Source of the DNA: Tetrastigma voinierianum
Lineage: Eukaryota > Streptophyta > Magnoliopsida > Vitales > Vitaceae
Assembly (NCBI GenBank): GCA_016808115.1
Contig: JAEQBH010005092.1
Location: 86,246 to 150,245, forward strand
Reading direction: 5' to 3'
DNA length: 64,000 bases
The position numbers and the translations under genes were made by a program. Below the pieces are notes generated by a model that was not told the origin of the DNA, made no database searches, and saw nothing but the letters and a program-made list of their open reading frames with translations. Below, in pieces: positions 46,801 to 59,747 of the stretch; positions within the stretch are counted from its first letter, which is position 1, and the number at the start of each line of letters is the position of its first letter.

Positions 46801-47035
46801 GTAGCTTTGAGATCTCAAACTTCACCCAGATGCTTATCAAATAGCCCCTTACAGGATGACTATGTCATAAGCCCATAGTTTCAAGCCAAGACCAAGCTTA
46901 GTGGCCTATAGATGCAAGCATGATAACTTGCCATCTTTCACCATCAAGTATTCCTTTGATACATACTGCTGTGTCAGATCGGGTTGCCTATCGAGGACAT
47001 GTGCTATTTTAGCCTCGAGAACAATTTCGGGTTTA
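43861..47035 (-). pseudogene. Ty1/copia gag-pol remnant
   Basis: Read on the minus strand from high to low coordinates: gag-like region (about 46990-46600), a basic KNKRKRKAMKAKGG segment (about 46500), the pre-integrase motif LGHIN-KRM...SFDYES-DTCKS (about 46330-46200), integrase pieces including NRTLLDMVRSVM (about 45870), RT with MDVKTAFLNGNLSEDVYMTQ (about 45040-44985) and the catalytic box region LVFVCDILLIGN (about 44790-44760; normally YVDDILLIG), then RNase H-like DNA to 44000, and the polypurine tract at 43861. Stops and frameshifts are frequent, and the catalytic Asp pair is Cys-Asp as written. The family's enzymes copy and integrate the element; this copy is dead. Confidence 0.85.
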
Positions 47036-48823
47036 TGAACTAATCCAAGTGCTCTAAAGGCCATCACCTTTAGCATTTATGGTGTACATCTTATATTTAT
47101 TTATGCACAAGCAATACTTTTCATGCTCATTTAATATATGAATTGATAGATAAAATCAAAATTAATGAAGTCCATGATTACATAGCATGAAATCATGATT
47201 GTGATCATGATAATGAGATTCCTATTATATGTAATTATTAGGTATCTAAACTATCCCTATCAAGTAGGATCGACAAGATCGACATTGCTGATCCCACGCA
47301 CTAGCACATGTCAGACTGGAGCAGAGTGATCGCGTATGATCTCATGCGGATCATCGTGATGATAGTGTAGACATGTGGATGCTTGCTAAGATTAGCTACT
47401 AAGTTCATCGGGTTCCAAGTGAAGGAGACAATCATGGATTATTTATTTAAACATTAATGATAGTCTCTCATAGCAATGATGGCACTTGCAGGTGCTCAGT
47501 TATTCAAAATCCTATAAGCTTCGAGCTTAGAGTCGTCATTTAACATGGTATCGAGTCGTTTGATTAAGAGGTCTCGTTCAAACCCTCTCCTTTGCACTTA
47601 ATCTCCTTGTTTATTTGAAAGTCCATAATGGACTCGACACTCGATCGTGCGTGCACGGGGCCATGCATGTGAAGGAGGGTGTTGGCATGATATTCATATT
47701 AAACCCAACCTATGTTTCGAGCTTTTGTGAGAGTCATTTAACATATATCTCAATACTAATTTGTTTGATTTCATCCTCATGTAATTTCAAGAGAGGTTAC
47801 TAGTAAGAGTACGATCGGGTAACTCGAGGTATTTGCAGTGTAATTGAGTAGCCAATAAAGAATTCACCACTCTCGATAAGGAGTGGTATACCGAGGCCAT
47901 CTGTAGATCATTACCTAATCTCCACGTATAATCGTGTGTCTCAAGAAGTTATCTTCGGCATGCTTTTTGAGTAATGGCTATGAGACAAGATAAATACACT
48001 GGGCTAGTTCATCTAGTGGGAGCAGATGCATAGTCCATACTCTGAACTAAGTCAGTATAGTACGGAGGATAGGCAAAGATCGCACAATATATTGCATATG
48101 GAAAGGTTCGTAGTCAATCCATTGACTCTTCCGGTCAATTGGGGGTCATGATGTGTTGCTAGATACCGCTCTTGACTTGCTTGAATCAAAGGGTTGATTC
48201 AAGTGGCCAACATAACCGGAAGCCTAATTAGTTACACACTTAGAAGGTCTAAAGAAGGAGCAAAATGGTCTTAGATAGGATTCAAGCTGAGAGAAAGTGA
48301 TTTGGATGAGATCCGAAATGAACAAGGTAAATGTTTAGTATTGACTTAGGATTATGGTCCTTGGTCATTGACACCAGGTTCACTTTCCACATTCCTAAAG
48401 CCCATGAGGATGCACAATTCACATGCATGTGACGCATGTATGCAAACTCCCCTCTTTAATGAGGGGCACTATGGTCCTTTCTCTATGTGGGCTTATAGCC
48501 AACCATCTGTAAAGCATGAGCCGTCATTCACTTTGAAGAAGAGCGAAACATTTCCATCTTCGCATCTTACATATATATAGATCAAGCTTCATCTCTCAGG
48601 TTTTCATCGAGGTGGATGTACATTAGGTGCACTAATACACAGGTTTGATCTCCCAAAGAAGCATCATACATCAAAGAGGCCGGAAGCTACAAAGGTAATA
48701 AAACACCCTATGGCTTGGTTAATGGATTTGAATGATTCAAGAAGAAGATCCATGGATGAGATTTTTCCTCAGATTTTTGTTCCAGGCTTTGGTATGAGAT
48801 GCAACCCTAGAAAATCCCAACAC
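47036..48823 (+). mobile_element. Ty1/copia LTR C, forward
   Basis: Starts near TGAACTAATCCAAGTGCTC and ends AAAATCCCAACA (48823). 'catcacctttagcattta', 'gacatgtggatgcttgcta' and 'acactgggctagttcatctagtgggagc' are shared with LTRs A or B. Its orientation is opposite to the copia body it touches, so it cannot be that body's 5' LTR without a rearrangement. Confidence 0.75.
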
Positions 48824-49165
48824 CGGGGTGGGAATGTGGTCTCGTAGATCAAAGGTTTTTTCTAACTTTACAAACTGGACACATATGTTTGAATCTCATT
48901 CAAAAATTATTTTTTCCAGAATCTGATCATTGATATTCATCTAATAACCAAGATCAACCATAGAAAAATCATAAAATTAAACATTTAAAAACATTTGAAG
49001 GTTGAAAACCCCAGATGCCGAAATCAATATGCTTCTTCAACAAAGACTTTGATGATTCAAAGATCCGTAGATGGGATTTTTCTATTTTTTTGTATTCCAC
49101 TGCGTATGAGATGCAGCTCCCGAAAATCCCACTTAAAGGGTGGTCTTGGTAGATCACAAATGGAG
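48824..49165 (+). repeat. Second copy of the LTR tail module
   Basis: 49040-49130 repeats the LTR end ('gattcaaagatccgtagatggga', 'tttgtattccactgcgtatgagatgc', 'cgaaaatccca'). The spacer phrase 'tgtttgaatctcattcaaaaattatttt' (about 48889) also lies between LTRs A and B (about 42355). Confidence 0.65.
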
Positions 49166-52100
49166 TCGCTATTGAAGAGTTGTGGTGACCACCTGTCTTC
49201 CCCTTTGAGAAAATATTGAATCACCCATGGTTTCAGCTGTAACAGCTCTCAAAATATTTTGCTTTATTTTCTAAAATGCAGTTAGAGTATTGTAAGTACT
49301 GTGCATAAGACAAGAACGTTATTTCTTTTGAGTCTAGCAATGGGCAACATTGCAAACAAATTGGGATGTGCTATTTCTGCACCAACATTTGTTGTTTGAG
49401 GTAGAAATTCATGGCGTAGTTTTGTCATGCGTCAGTATGTTTCATTACAGAGCTTGAGGTAATAATACACAATACGGGATAGGGGTGATGTTTCAACTAA
49501 CTTTGTGATAATAAGAAGTCCAGGCAAGAACACTGGGAGGCATTTTGGGTTAAAACATGCATTGGAACCAACAAATTAATGTGGAGTCTACAACATTGAC
49601 TCTTGCCTCAATTATTAAAACTTTTCCCTTTCATCCTGGGAAAAACCTCAAGTGATGGGGTAGCTTTTCATGGGAGCCGTGATGAGTTTTCGATGAAATT
49701 GCCATGGCAGAATTTATCGGATGGCAGAACTCCTTCTGAGGACGGATACTTACATATTCTTGCTAGTCTTTGCTACATGAGAAGAAGAAACTACTCAAGT
49801 TCTGTCTAGTTACAGCCTTGATCCGCACAAAGAGTGAAGAAAAGGATTAAATATGAGTCATCACCTTGGTCTATTTTGACAATAAAAATTAGTACAATAA
49901 TAAATTGCCAGATTAGTTTCAATTTAATATGCCTTGTTAAAGGATGAAGAAAAGGGAGTAAATATGACACCACCTTGGTCCATTTTGACAATAAAAAAAT
50001 TAGCAATATAATTTAATATGCCCATAAATGAGATTTATTATGAGTACAGATTTAGTCACTTTCTATTCTAGAATATGTAAATATACACAAAAACAATGAA
50101 TTTATTTGTTTAAAAATATCTTTATTGTTTTTACTACATTGTGTAATGACTCAGAATCATGAAATTGATACTGAATATTGTAAGGACCACTGCCTATTAC
50201 ATACAAATTTCTTCAAGAAATTCTACCCTTGGTAAAGCTCTCATGCATTGCTTCTCTTCCTCCTCTCTCTCTCTCTCTCTCTCTCCCTCCTGTTTCATTT
50301 GCCCTTCTTTTCCTTTGCAGTACATTTCAGGTAGCAAATTAGTCTGTTTTAAGGTTTTTTCCTTTTCTTGTCCTTCCATTAGGCTATATTTTGCTAAAAG
50401 GATGGGAAGACTTATAGCTATTGGTAAATTTATCTGCCTGGGGAGAACTTTTACATTGCTTAATATACTATTTTTGATGTAAGTCTTTAAAGAGTCATTT
50501 TAGTCACACTTCTGTGGTTCTGGTTTATTGTAGAAGATAATCTTTCAATTATATTTTAGCTTTATGAGAGAGAAGTTTCACAAAGATGCCTAGTTAATTT
50601 TATATATAATAGAAGTTGGAGTACAATTGAGAATTTCAACTTATTTAATTCAATTGAATTTCAGACGTTGAACATCTACTCTCAATGTGTATGAGATAGA
50701 TAAAATGACAGTTGAACCCAGGTTTTGTTAAATTGTTATATCAGGTTTATAATTTTTTTGCGAAGACCCAAATCTATATAACAAATTTAAAATGTGTATT
50801 GTGGCTGTGAGTCCATGGATAAATATAACCGATCAAAAAAAAAAAAGGATGCTGATATATATTTTTCTTGAATGAAAAAGAGTTTGACGTTAGTCTTAAT
50901 GCCTATTTCTCTCCGTATCCCTATCAAAGGTGTCCCTTCTTTCATATGGAAATCATGTGAAATCTGTGTGCATTAGAAATCACTTTTTTTGAATGACCAT
51001 AAGAGAAGAGAGGGAAAGAGGACAAAGTATCTCCAGGAAACTTTCAAATTATTGATTTAATGAATGGAGAAATCCAATGAATTAGAGACTTCAAAAAAGA
51101 CAGGATTGGGTAGATGGACAAATGCTACCCAAAATGGACTTAATTTCACGCCTAACACTTCAAGGTCGGATATCATTTTTCTGCTGCTATACTTATTGAA
51201 GTGCATCTTTAACTTTAACATAGACTACTACACATTTCTCACCTCGCTTAAGCCTCACTTCTTTCAGTTTTCACCTAAACTGTCGTGATTTGTACCATAA
51301 GGACTCTCATACTGCCCTCAAATAGATACTCAGTTTTCTATCTTGCACTAGTTTATTCATTCATTCTATTTTTCATTGTTATTTGTCCCAACTATTACAA
51401 CTGAGAAGAATTTAGATCCTGCTTGAGCTGAATTTGCAAAGTTATAACTTCTGTGGGTATAAAGCATTTGTTTATCGTTAGATGGGTAAATGGCTGCGTA
51501 CACATATAGCTCTAGAAAATATATATCTGCTTCTTACCAGGCAGATATTCATCTGCCTCCACATTAAGCAGTCTAAATGTTTCCATAGTTCCTTTTCCAC
51601 CCAAAAAAAAAAAAAAAAATCTCAATTTTTAAGTTCTTAGAATGTAGATCAATACTAGACACTATTGCCTAGGGGTCTGCGCTTGTTATGGTATGCACGT
51701 ATGCCTTATACCTGCTTTTGCATTTGATTGCTTGTATTTTTTCATGATTTATCTTTCTGAATTTGACGTTTTTTAAGATAAATATTACTTACCCACAAAA
51801 GTTCTCAGGTGGATCGACTCTGGCTGGATTTGCAAAATTCCTTTATCCATTATATTTCATGGTTAAAGAACAAGGGAAGTAATGGCAACAGAACATCCAT
51901 GATTTAGCATATGAATTTGAGATGGCTCCCAGATGATTCGTGATCACCAAAACGGGTTTCCCAAACCAGGATATTTTTATACACAACAAGATTATCTCGA
52001 GACATGAATTGTGCTGTATGTTTCGATACTACCCTTGGTGGAATTTAAGGTCATGCCCTTGCTTTGCTTAAGATTATTCTACAACTGCTTGGAACTTGGA

Positions 52101-52559
52101 AGGACTAGGGAAAAATGGAGAGGAAAGAAATTGAACCGAAGGTTTAAAACTTAATAAATTTATTCTATTTATTCAAACTTATTTATCCAAGTCCCTATTA
52201 AATCTATTATACAAGGACGTAAAAAATACGTTAAAATTTTGAGAATTTGGATTATATTTTATTTTCTTTATATTTACACTTAAACCCACACATGAGAAAA
52301 AATCATTTTAAGTTCTTTCTTTCCCTAGTACATTCCAAATGGAGCCTAAATGATCACCTTTTGTTGGTGTAAATAATGATCAACGTTTATAATTTTGTTC
52401 TAGAACTTTCCTCAGTAAAATAAAGAACCCTCGGGAAATCTACACAAACTTTAAGAAAAGGAGAGGCTCGAAATATAAAATACCAGGGTCTCCATATTTT
52501 TGCTTTTGAACTTTTCCTTAATTTTTGAACTTATTTCCGTCTTTTCATTACATCCACTC
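49166..52559. other. AT-rich non-coding or intronic DNA
   Basis: No recognised gene. An open stretch at 49603-49809 has no family match. Near-identical lines 'catcaccttggtctattttgacaataaaaa' occur near 49860 and 49970 (a local duplication of about 110 bp). 52330-52350 'cattccaaatggagcctaaatg' looks like a small DNA-transposon end. Confidence 0.4.
50253..50287. repeat. (CT)n microsatellite
   Basis: CT/TCC-rich run 'ctcttcctcctctctctct...'. Confidence 0.9.
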
Positions 52560-53420
52560 ATTATACAGATACGATCCTACATTGGTCCATTAGTACGGTG
52601 GTAATGTGAAGCTTTTGAAATGTTTTCCACCTATTCCGCTTCGTCAGATTTTCGACGGGCTCGAGGTCCTATCACTAATGGAAGCTTTCATTGATAGTCG
52701 CGTGAGGAAAGGCCACCGGTGTCCCAAGAGAGGGTCTCTGAGTGAAAGCCATTCAGAGTGTGTCGCTCAACGTCCAACTTTGGTGGGCGTGGCAATGATA
52801 CGATCCACACTCCGATCCACACATGAAATTGTGGAGTGGCAATTTTCGCAGGTTCTCCCACCCCATCAAGCCGGTCTTTGAGTCACCTTCGACTGGCTCG
52901 AGGTTTTATCATTAGTGCTTTCACGGAACTCGGGTGTGTAAAGAGAAAAGGCCTGAGAGAGCTACTGTGCCCAAGAGAGGGTCCCAGGAAAGCTATTCGT
53001 GGAGGTGAGCCGCTCTACGTCCTAGCTTTTCTAGGGTGGCAATGATACGATCCCACATCAGTTCCATGTGAAATTGTGGAGTGGTACTTAACCTGAGGTT
53101 CTCCCAATCATCATCAATGGTCTTGGGTCGGGCTCTCTTATCACTCAGCACCTACTACTACACAAGTATCGGAGCCCAGACAGAATGAGGACTACTTGGA
53201 AATGGCTAATGGCACCAAAAAATGGTCCTGAGTGAATGTTAACTAGAGCGAAAGCAGAGGAAATGTCGCCGCGAACGTCCTGGGTTTGGGTGTTGGAATA
53301 ATTTATCCTGTCAAGGTTCCACATTAATAAGAGTGTGAAGGTATTTAAGCTTCAAAGCCTGCACCCATACGGTCTTTGGTTCAGCTTCATCGGGCTTGAG
53401 GCCCTATCATTATACCCACT
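52560..53420 (+). repeat. Tandem repeat, ~230-250-bp unit
   Basis: Three units share, in order, 'atacgatcc(c/t)acat' (52570, 52799, 53046), 'gaaattgtggagtgg', 'gctcgaggt(c/t)(c/t)tatcactaatg', 'gtgcccaagagagggtc' and 'aacgtcc(aa/tag)ctt'. A more diverged fourth unit follows to about 53410. Offsets are about 229 and 247 bp. Unit content resembles plant terminal-repeat or SINE-like elements, but no clean ends were found. Confidence 0.75.
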
Positions 53421-54107
53421 TGTTTATACTCCTTATGATGGCTTTTTTGTATCTCTACCATCCCAAATAACGCCTCTTATCACATGCCTGTGATTTGCAA
53501 TTATTACTCAGAACCAACATCCGCCAGTAACTACGACAAACAGGTACTTCTTTGTTTTTCTGCAGCCTATCACATTTCTGCAAGGAGTATCATAAAATAT
53601 TGATGGCGCTCATGAGCCCTCATCTTGCTGTTCTTATAAAGCTTTGATATCATGCATGATTTATTCAAATCTTCAATAATTTGTTCTTGGAAATGAAATC
53701 CATTCAATGATTTAATTCTTCTATTCAATTTAAGGTATGGCAAACTCTTATATCAATTTCACCGGTGGTGTGAAAACATCCATGGCCTTTCAAATGATCA
53801 AGTCATGATCTGCGTCCGTCATAGCTTGGACCAGGAGTAGGACATGGCAAGGAAAGCATTAGAACAACTGCTCTAGATTATGCAGTGACATTTTAATGGT
53901 GAAAGATTATGCTTCAGCTGGATGTAAACCATTGGAAACCCAAGGTTTATCGCCCTTTTGGTGTCAACTTGCATGTTCTATGTCTTCATGGGCTGTTTTG
54001 CTGTAACAAGCTTTGGTTCCTAATTTTATGCTTCAGATCTTTTAGGTTGATTTCTTCAGAACTTGGAAGGATCACTTTGTCCCTAAGCATAGATTGATTG
54101 AATCGAG
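53421..54107. other. Non-coding, possible 3' flank of a gene
   Basis: No gene recognised. Confidence 0.3.
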
Positions 54108-56240
54108 TTTGAGAAACTTAGAAGTATGGTAGATGTTATGATAACAAAATCAATATGTTATTAGAAGTTTGGTAAATAGATTGTAAAAGCATCACAATAT
54201 ATAAACTCTGTAATATCTTTTCAAGAGGGAATTTGAATGAATAGCATTTGACTTGGAAGTGTTTGAAGGGATGAATGGAGGCCTGGCCTACTCCTTTTCC
54301 TTGGGATTTGTCATATTGGGATGGCAAGGTGCTATTCCAATCTTGCCCCATTTATTTGTTTCACCCCAAATCATTCCATTTGGGTTAAATATGATGAGAA
54401 AATTTCCATCCCTTCCCATACTCACCTCGTCTATATTTGATTTTTGTTTTTAATTTTAATTTTTAAATTTGTTTTTAATTTTTATTATATACCATATATT
54501 TCAGAAATAAAATATTATTCACTTTTGCCATTATTCATTCCTCCTAGGGAATAACAAATAAAAAGTTTTACCAAATTATTTAAAATTCATTGTCCCTTCT
54601 ATAATAAATTTATAAATGTGCAACAAATTTTAATTATTTTGTATAAATTCTTGACTTTTATTCATTTTTCCATATTATCACTTGAGCTATTCATGTCACA
54701 AACTTAGTCTCCCATTAAGTTCCCCATGTACCTCAACTTGTCCCTTGAAGTTAAATACCATTTGCCTTGTATTGTTATGCTTGGACTTTTACCCAGTATA
54801 ACTAGATGCTAAAAAAGAATCTACAAAGAACACTTAGAGCACTCCAACCACACCTCAACAAAATAATACTGTATATTTAAATACACATCACTACTTTAGC
54901 TAGAGCAACTCTTAAAATTCACTCCAACCACATTCTCTATTTTACATCCAATTTTCACTAACTTCCAATAATTTAAAAAAAGTAAAACATTAATATAAAG
55001 AGAGATAGAGAGAAAAAAAAGGTAGAGAGATAATTTAGAGAGCTCAAATGACTCACCACATTTGATGAGCCATTTGGGTTAACTAGCAAATAGAGAGTGG
55101 GTTGGAGAGAATTTTTTGTGTTTGACTAGCTAAAGTGGCTAAAAGAGAAGAAATAAAGAGTGAGTTGGAGATGCTCTTAAAGAATCTCCAACCACACTTA
55201 ACAAAATAGTTACTTAAAATATATTTAAAAAATAAATTCACTACTTTATTTAGCAACTTTTTAAAATACACTCCAACTACACCTATTTTGCACTCTAACT
55301 TCCAATAATTTTTAAAATAAACATATGTGTATATGCTGTATAAAGATGTATATAGACTTAGCCTTCAAATGGCCTCCAATAGCCATTCAGAAACTAGAAC
55401 AGCAACAAAGCCATATAATTTTCATGTTTCAGCTACTTGGGGCAAGAAGAAATGTGTTTAGTCGACGCCCAAAAGAACCCCATTGGAATAGCTAACTTTA
55501 TACAACGATCAAAAACTCTCAACTTCATAAGTAAATGAGGCCACTACCTCTATTTATAGCCACTTATGGCAATGTGTAGAATTTTTGAAGGTTCCTTACA
55601 AATCAAAAGAGTTCTATAATTATCTTCTATGTATAAATATATGTTATGCACAAATGAGTTAAATAATTATCTACATGACAAATATATATAGCAGGTCTTG
55701 TAGACTTGTGATAACATCTTTCTACTTCCACTCTATCACACAAGCATTACGATCTAAACCTTCAGAACTCCATATTCTTTTTTTTAGTGTACTTGTTTTT
55801 AATCTCTCCCTATGTGTAAACCCTTTAGGGTCATTTATACTTATGCATTTTTAAATTTCTACAAGGGAGGTAGCAGACTTTTAGTACTTTAAAGTAAAAG
55901 TAATAGGAAAACTGTTTTCTGGCAAATTTCAATTATTCTTAAAAGAATTGTTTAATTGAAAATAATCAAATATATTTGATGCTATCTCTAATTAGGGAAA
56001 GTATAATGGAAAAACTACAAAAGCAATTTTATTAAAAACATGGTCTCGTTATACAAATGTGGAAAAATACCTCAGCAATATATGTAGTTCAAAATGGTTT
56101 AAAAAGAAAACAAATGAAATAAATTTAAGAAATACTTTAAAATAATTTATTCACTTGATATACACAAAATGAAATAAATTTAAGAAATATTTAAAATAAT
56201 TATTGACTTTGATTTTTTATTTTTCTTTTGCCTTAAAATT
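54108..56240. repeat. Repeat block, copy 1 (second copy 59748-60760)
   Basis: Left edges are identical: 'agtttgagaaacttagaagtatggtagatgttatgat' at 54108 and 59748. Later shared lines include 'tgtttgaaggatga(a/t)' and 'aagtaataggaaaactgttttct' (55900; 60419). Copy 1 is longer because it holds the MITE at 54834 and extra AT-rich DNA. Confidence 0.8.
54834..55184. mobile_element. MITE with 'GAGCATCTCCAAC' ends
   Basis: Left TTAGAGCACTCCAACCACAC and right (reverse complement) TTAAGAGCATCTCCAACTC, about 350 bp apart. These are typical ends of plant miniature elements. A partial second copy follows at 55185-55310. Confidence 0.65.
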
Positions 56241-56305
56241 ATGTCCCTTCCACTACTACTCTTGGTAGTCTGTAAGGCCTTCTTCCCAATTCACCAATTT
56301 CATTC
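55311..56305. other. Upstream flank of the PPR gene
   Basis: AT-rich, non-coding; the last part belongs to the repeat block. No clear TATA box was fixed. Confidence 0.35.
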
Positions 56306-57780
56306 ATGGTCAACCAAAGTGTTTTCTCATCCTCATCCCTGGTTTCATCTTTAGTAGCCCTTGCTTTGGAAACAACCAACAAGATAAGCTTTTCATGCCA
56401 CCAATCTCAATATTCTCTGCTAGAAATCAATCAGAAAGCACTCTCAGTATTGTCTCCAAATGAGTCTCCGTCGTCAGACCCATCAATGAAGCAGAACCAA
56501 ACAGCATGGAATCTGATAGGAGCAATGCTAGATCATTTATTCAAACCTGTTGATAGGATTCGAGCCCACCCATATCTAGTTGGAAAGAATCGAATTATCC
56601 ATTTGAGAAAGAAGTAAGTGCTCTAAACTATTGTCCGGCTTCAATGATGTGCGCTCCTGGCTTTTTCATAGCAGATGAGCCTGACCTTGCGCTGAACCTC
56701 TTCTGTAGTAATATATCATCCTATAATTTGATGCCTGATTCTTGATCGTTTTCCATCATTATCAAGTGCCACTGCAAGAAAATGACGACAGCTGCAGTGA
56801 GTTCTGCAGAACATAGGAAATTGCTTAACAGTGTAGCACCACTGTTCTTATCAATTCATTTTGCAGAAGGGAAATTGCAGAAAGCTATAGAGACCTTGGT
56901 CTATGGGTCGAGTTGGGTGCAAAGCTACGTTTAGTATAACTGCTTGTTGAAGGATTGTGCTATGTGGGAGGGTAGATGCGCGAAGTGGATGAAATCAAGA
57001 AATCTTGCAAAACCAAACATATATTCGTTTACACGTTATGGATGGGTTTTTGCAGCGGGTAGGTCGGATGAGGCGATGGAGTTGCTTGATGAAGCTTTGC
57101 AGATGGGAATAACCCCAATGTTTCAATACTTGTCTGATGGGTATTGCAAGGAAGGAAGGCCAATTGAAGGATTGGTCTATTGAAGAACATGAGGGAAAGA
57201 AACTGCATCCCCTTACTATATCATGTTGCTGTTATAATTTTTGTTGCACGGATTATTGAAGGCAAGATTCAGGCGGCGCTAGCTTACAGGAGATGGTGGA
57301 GGCGGGTTTTGAAGTGGAGAGAGAGAATGATGAACACTATTTTGAGGGTGTGAGATCTTGGAAAGAAGAAGGTTGTTGAAAGACGCCTGAACTTTGAGAA
57401 AATGACAATGAATGAGGCCTGGTGCCATTTACTCCCAACACATATGGTTTGGGGCCACACAAACCCTTTGTAGGCAAGGAAGTTGACGCTTTGATGTATT
57501 TAAAGTTGGGATTGGATATTCTCCTCCCGAATGATCACCTCAACAGTGTTATTCAAGTGCTCTTGTGAGTGAAGGGTCGAGGCAGTGTCAGGGTCTTGGT
57601 TCTCATATGCAAAGAAGAAAGTGGTGAATTCCAGCAGGATTTGTGTATAAATCTTTATCCATGGTTCAATCGACAGGGTAGATGGTTGTACGGTATACGG
57701 TGCAGCTCTGAAGAGAGGTGTGATCCCTCACAAGAGACCAAGCAAGCAAGCAATTATTCAAGCCGGTATGAGTTCTCTAT
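56306..57780 (+). pseudogene. Pentatricopeptide repeat (PPR) gene, frame-disrupted
   Basis: PPR proteins bind organelle RNA through 35-residue helical hairpins. ATG at 56306 opens a 103-codon frame (MVNQSVFSSSSLVSSLVALA...), possibly the organelle-targeting region. PPR motifs become clear at 56985-57180: KPNIYSFT, GRSDEAMELLDEALQMGITP, DGYCKEGRPIEGLV. They continue in shifted frames: LKNMRERNCIP (57183-57215), LLHGLL and GKIQAAL (57240-57290), FTPNTYG (57430), and ALMYLKLGLDIG (57490-57520). The 35-residue spacing is preserved across the frame changes, so the break-up is by small indels. A P-class PPR is likely. Either a pseudogene or a gene with sequence errors. Confidence 0.7.
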
Positions 57781-58689
57781 TGTTGATTTTGTTTGGCTTC
57801 ATACCAATGGTATATCTAACATATCAATACGTTCATGTGTTTGGAACAGCTTAATTTGGTTTTTCAAATCAACCTGCTCAAGCATTCAATGAATGAAATG
57901 AATTTGACAGTGTTGATGTACTCCTGTTCAAACTTTTGACTAGTCTGTTTAATGGTAAGGATGATGGTTCCATGCCATTCATAAACAGAAATCCCTGGCA
58001 AAAAGAATGCAATTTCCCTCTCTGACATAAAACAAAGGACATGTTCAACATGTCAATTGGACAATGTGTAAGGCATTACAACTGTTTTAATTAGCTACTC
58101 TCTCTGTTTTTACTTTCCTTCCATTTCCATCTGTGGAAAGCAAAAAGATTCCAGAGATTCAAAAATAAAATTTATGGATAACACAAGCCTTCACTGGTCA
58201 AACATTTATTAAGGCTAAGAAGTTTTTGTGAAGTTTACAAACACACAGAGACGATTGGTCAAAGTGACCAAATTGTAAGAAAAGGAAAATACCAGGTCCA
58301 TTTTAATGAGAAGGTATACTGTTTGGTCTTCACCCAGATGCGAGAAGATAATACAGTATAAGAACGGCAAGGCATCTAACTCTATGAGAATTATTTAAGG
58401 CTTTCAAATGCAATTAGAAAAGAAGAGGACTGTAGTAATACTAGTAGTGCATATGTTAATAAGTATGTGATAAATTGAAAATTGCTAAAATGAAATGAAT
58501 AAGGTAGCTTCTTCTGTCTTATAATTTAAGGCAAGAAAGGGCATCCCAAAGATGATTGAACAGCTTTTTTCATTGTTTCACAACTAAGAATTTGTATCAT
58601 ATACCAATGTTTTTACCTTTTAGTTGAGAACAGAATGATTTTTTCATGTAGTCCTCAGCTAGCTCAATTATGTCAGCATGAGATTGTTT
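57781..58689. other. 3' flank of the PPR gene
   Basis: AT-rich, non-coding, nothing recognised. Confidence 0.4.
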
Positions 58690-59165
58690 TTTAATTTGTC
58701 ATGATATTCATATTAAACCAAAATATAAGTTGAGAGCTCAGAGAATCAATAGAACGACCGACCCAATCCTTAGATATCATGTCTGCACCAGTCCCTACAA
58801 GTACAATTTTAAAACTGTATTAGGCTGGGAGGTGAGCTCATATTTATATAAAGCCGCACATACTTACATAAATGTAAAAGTTCTCCTATATCCGATGCGA
58901 CAAAATAAACACTCTCCTGCACTTTGTTGTGTCCTAAGTGGGATTACTGGGCCAAATACAAACACCTCCCACGGCGCCTAAATGGAATAGACCCTTACAT
59001 CAATAAGATCGATTCCGATACCATCATAATCTTAACGATATTGTCCATTTTGGGCCCAAGAGATCCTCACGGCTTTAAAATGCGTTTACTAAGTTAAGAA
59101 GAGCCCATACTTGCCAGGAAGTTTCTCCCTTATCCGATGTGAGATGTAACAAACACCCCCTTCCA
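58690..59165. mobile_element. Terminal-repeat-like element remnant
   Basis: 'catgatattcatattaaacc' (58700) also occurs inside LTR C (47690). The end 'ccgatgtgagatgtaacaaacacccc' is a common phrase in small plant LTR elements; compare 15478. No coding. Confidence 0.35.
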
Positions 59166-59288
59166 TGTAGAGCACAACGACATACCGGGGTTTTGGTCGT
59201 CAACTTCTGCAAGTTCTATCTTCAAGGCCATACTTTAAGCCGTAGAACAAACTTCATTCCAATTTTACTCAGATCTTTTGTTCATCTT

Positions 59289-59678
59289 TAGAGCACCAAT
59301 GGAGTTGTCAAAATGGGGTGCCAAATGCCATTTCAGAACCCCGGGACAGCGCTGCTTTGAGACTAACAAGCATTGCCCCAATTAGGGTGCCAAAATTGCA
59401 CACATTTTAGCCACACCGTTTTTTATTAAAAAAGTAATTGGGTTAAACTTGTCAAGTAGATGAAGAAGGGGCCGAGAGTGAACAATAGCCAACACCAACC
59501 GCTATTTGCAACCTCTCTACCCTCCTCTCCCAGCCGTTAAATATGCCACCCCAAAAACCCCCTGACGCATTTCCTTCTTCGCACCTCCGACTTTTCACTT
59601 CCATCGGAAGACGACTGGCGCCATTTGGCTTGCTATCGTGATGACACACTCGATAGCAACCTCCGCTGGAGTTGCTCT
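59289..59678. mobile_element. MITE-like element, degenerate ends
   Basis: Left AGAGCACCAATGGAGTTG pairs roughly with the reverse complement of the right end, AGAGCAACTCCAGCGGAGGT. The interior carries 'ggggtgccaaatgcc' and 'gggtgccaaaattgc'. 390 bp, non-coding; the C-rich open frame inside is unconvincing. Confidence 0.5.
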
Positions 59679-59747
59679 TGTGAACCAGTATCTTGCTCGA
59701 TCCAACAACATAAAGCGATTTGGATCTATCGAATCGAATTCCAAGTT

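Noticed and set aside
59452..59649. Minus-strand 65-codon frame
   Set aside because: Lies inside a MITE-like element with inverted ends.
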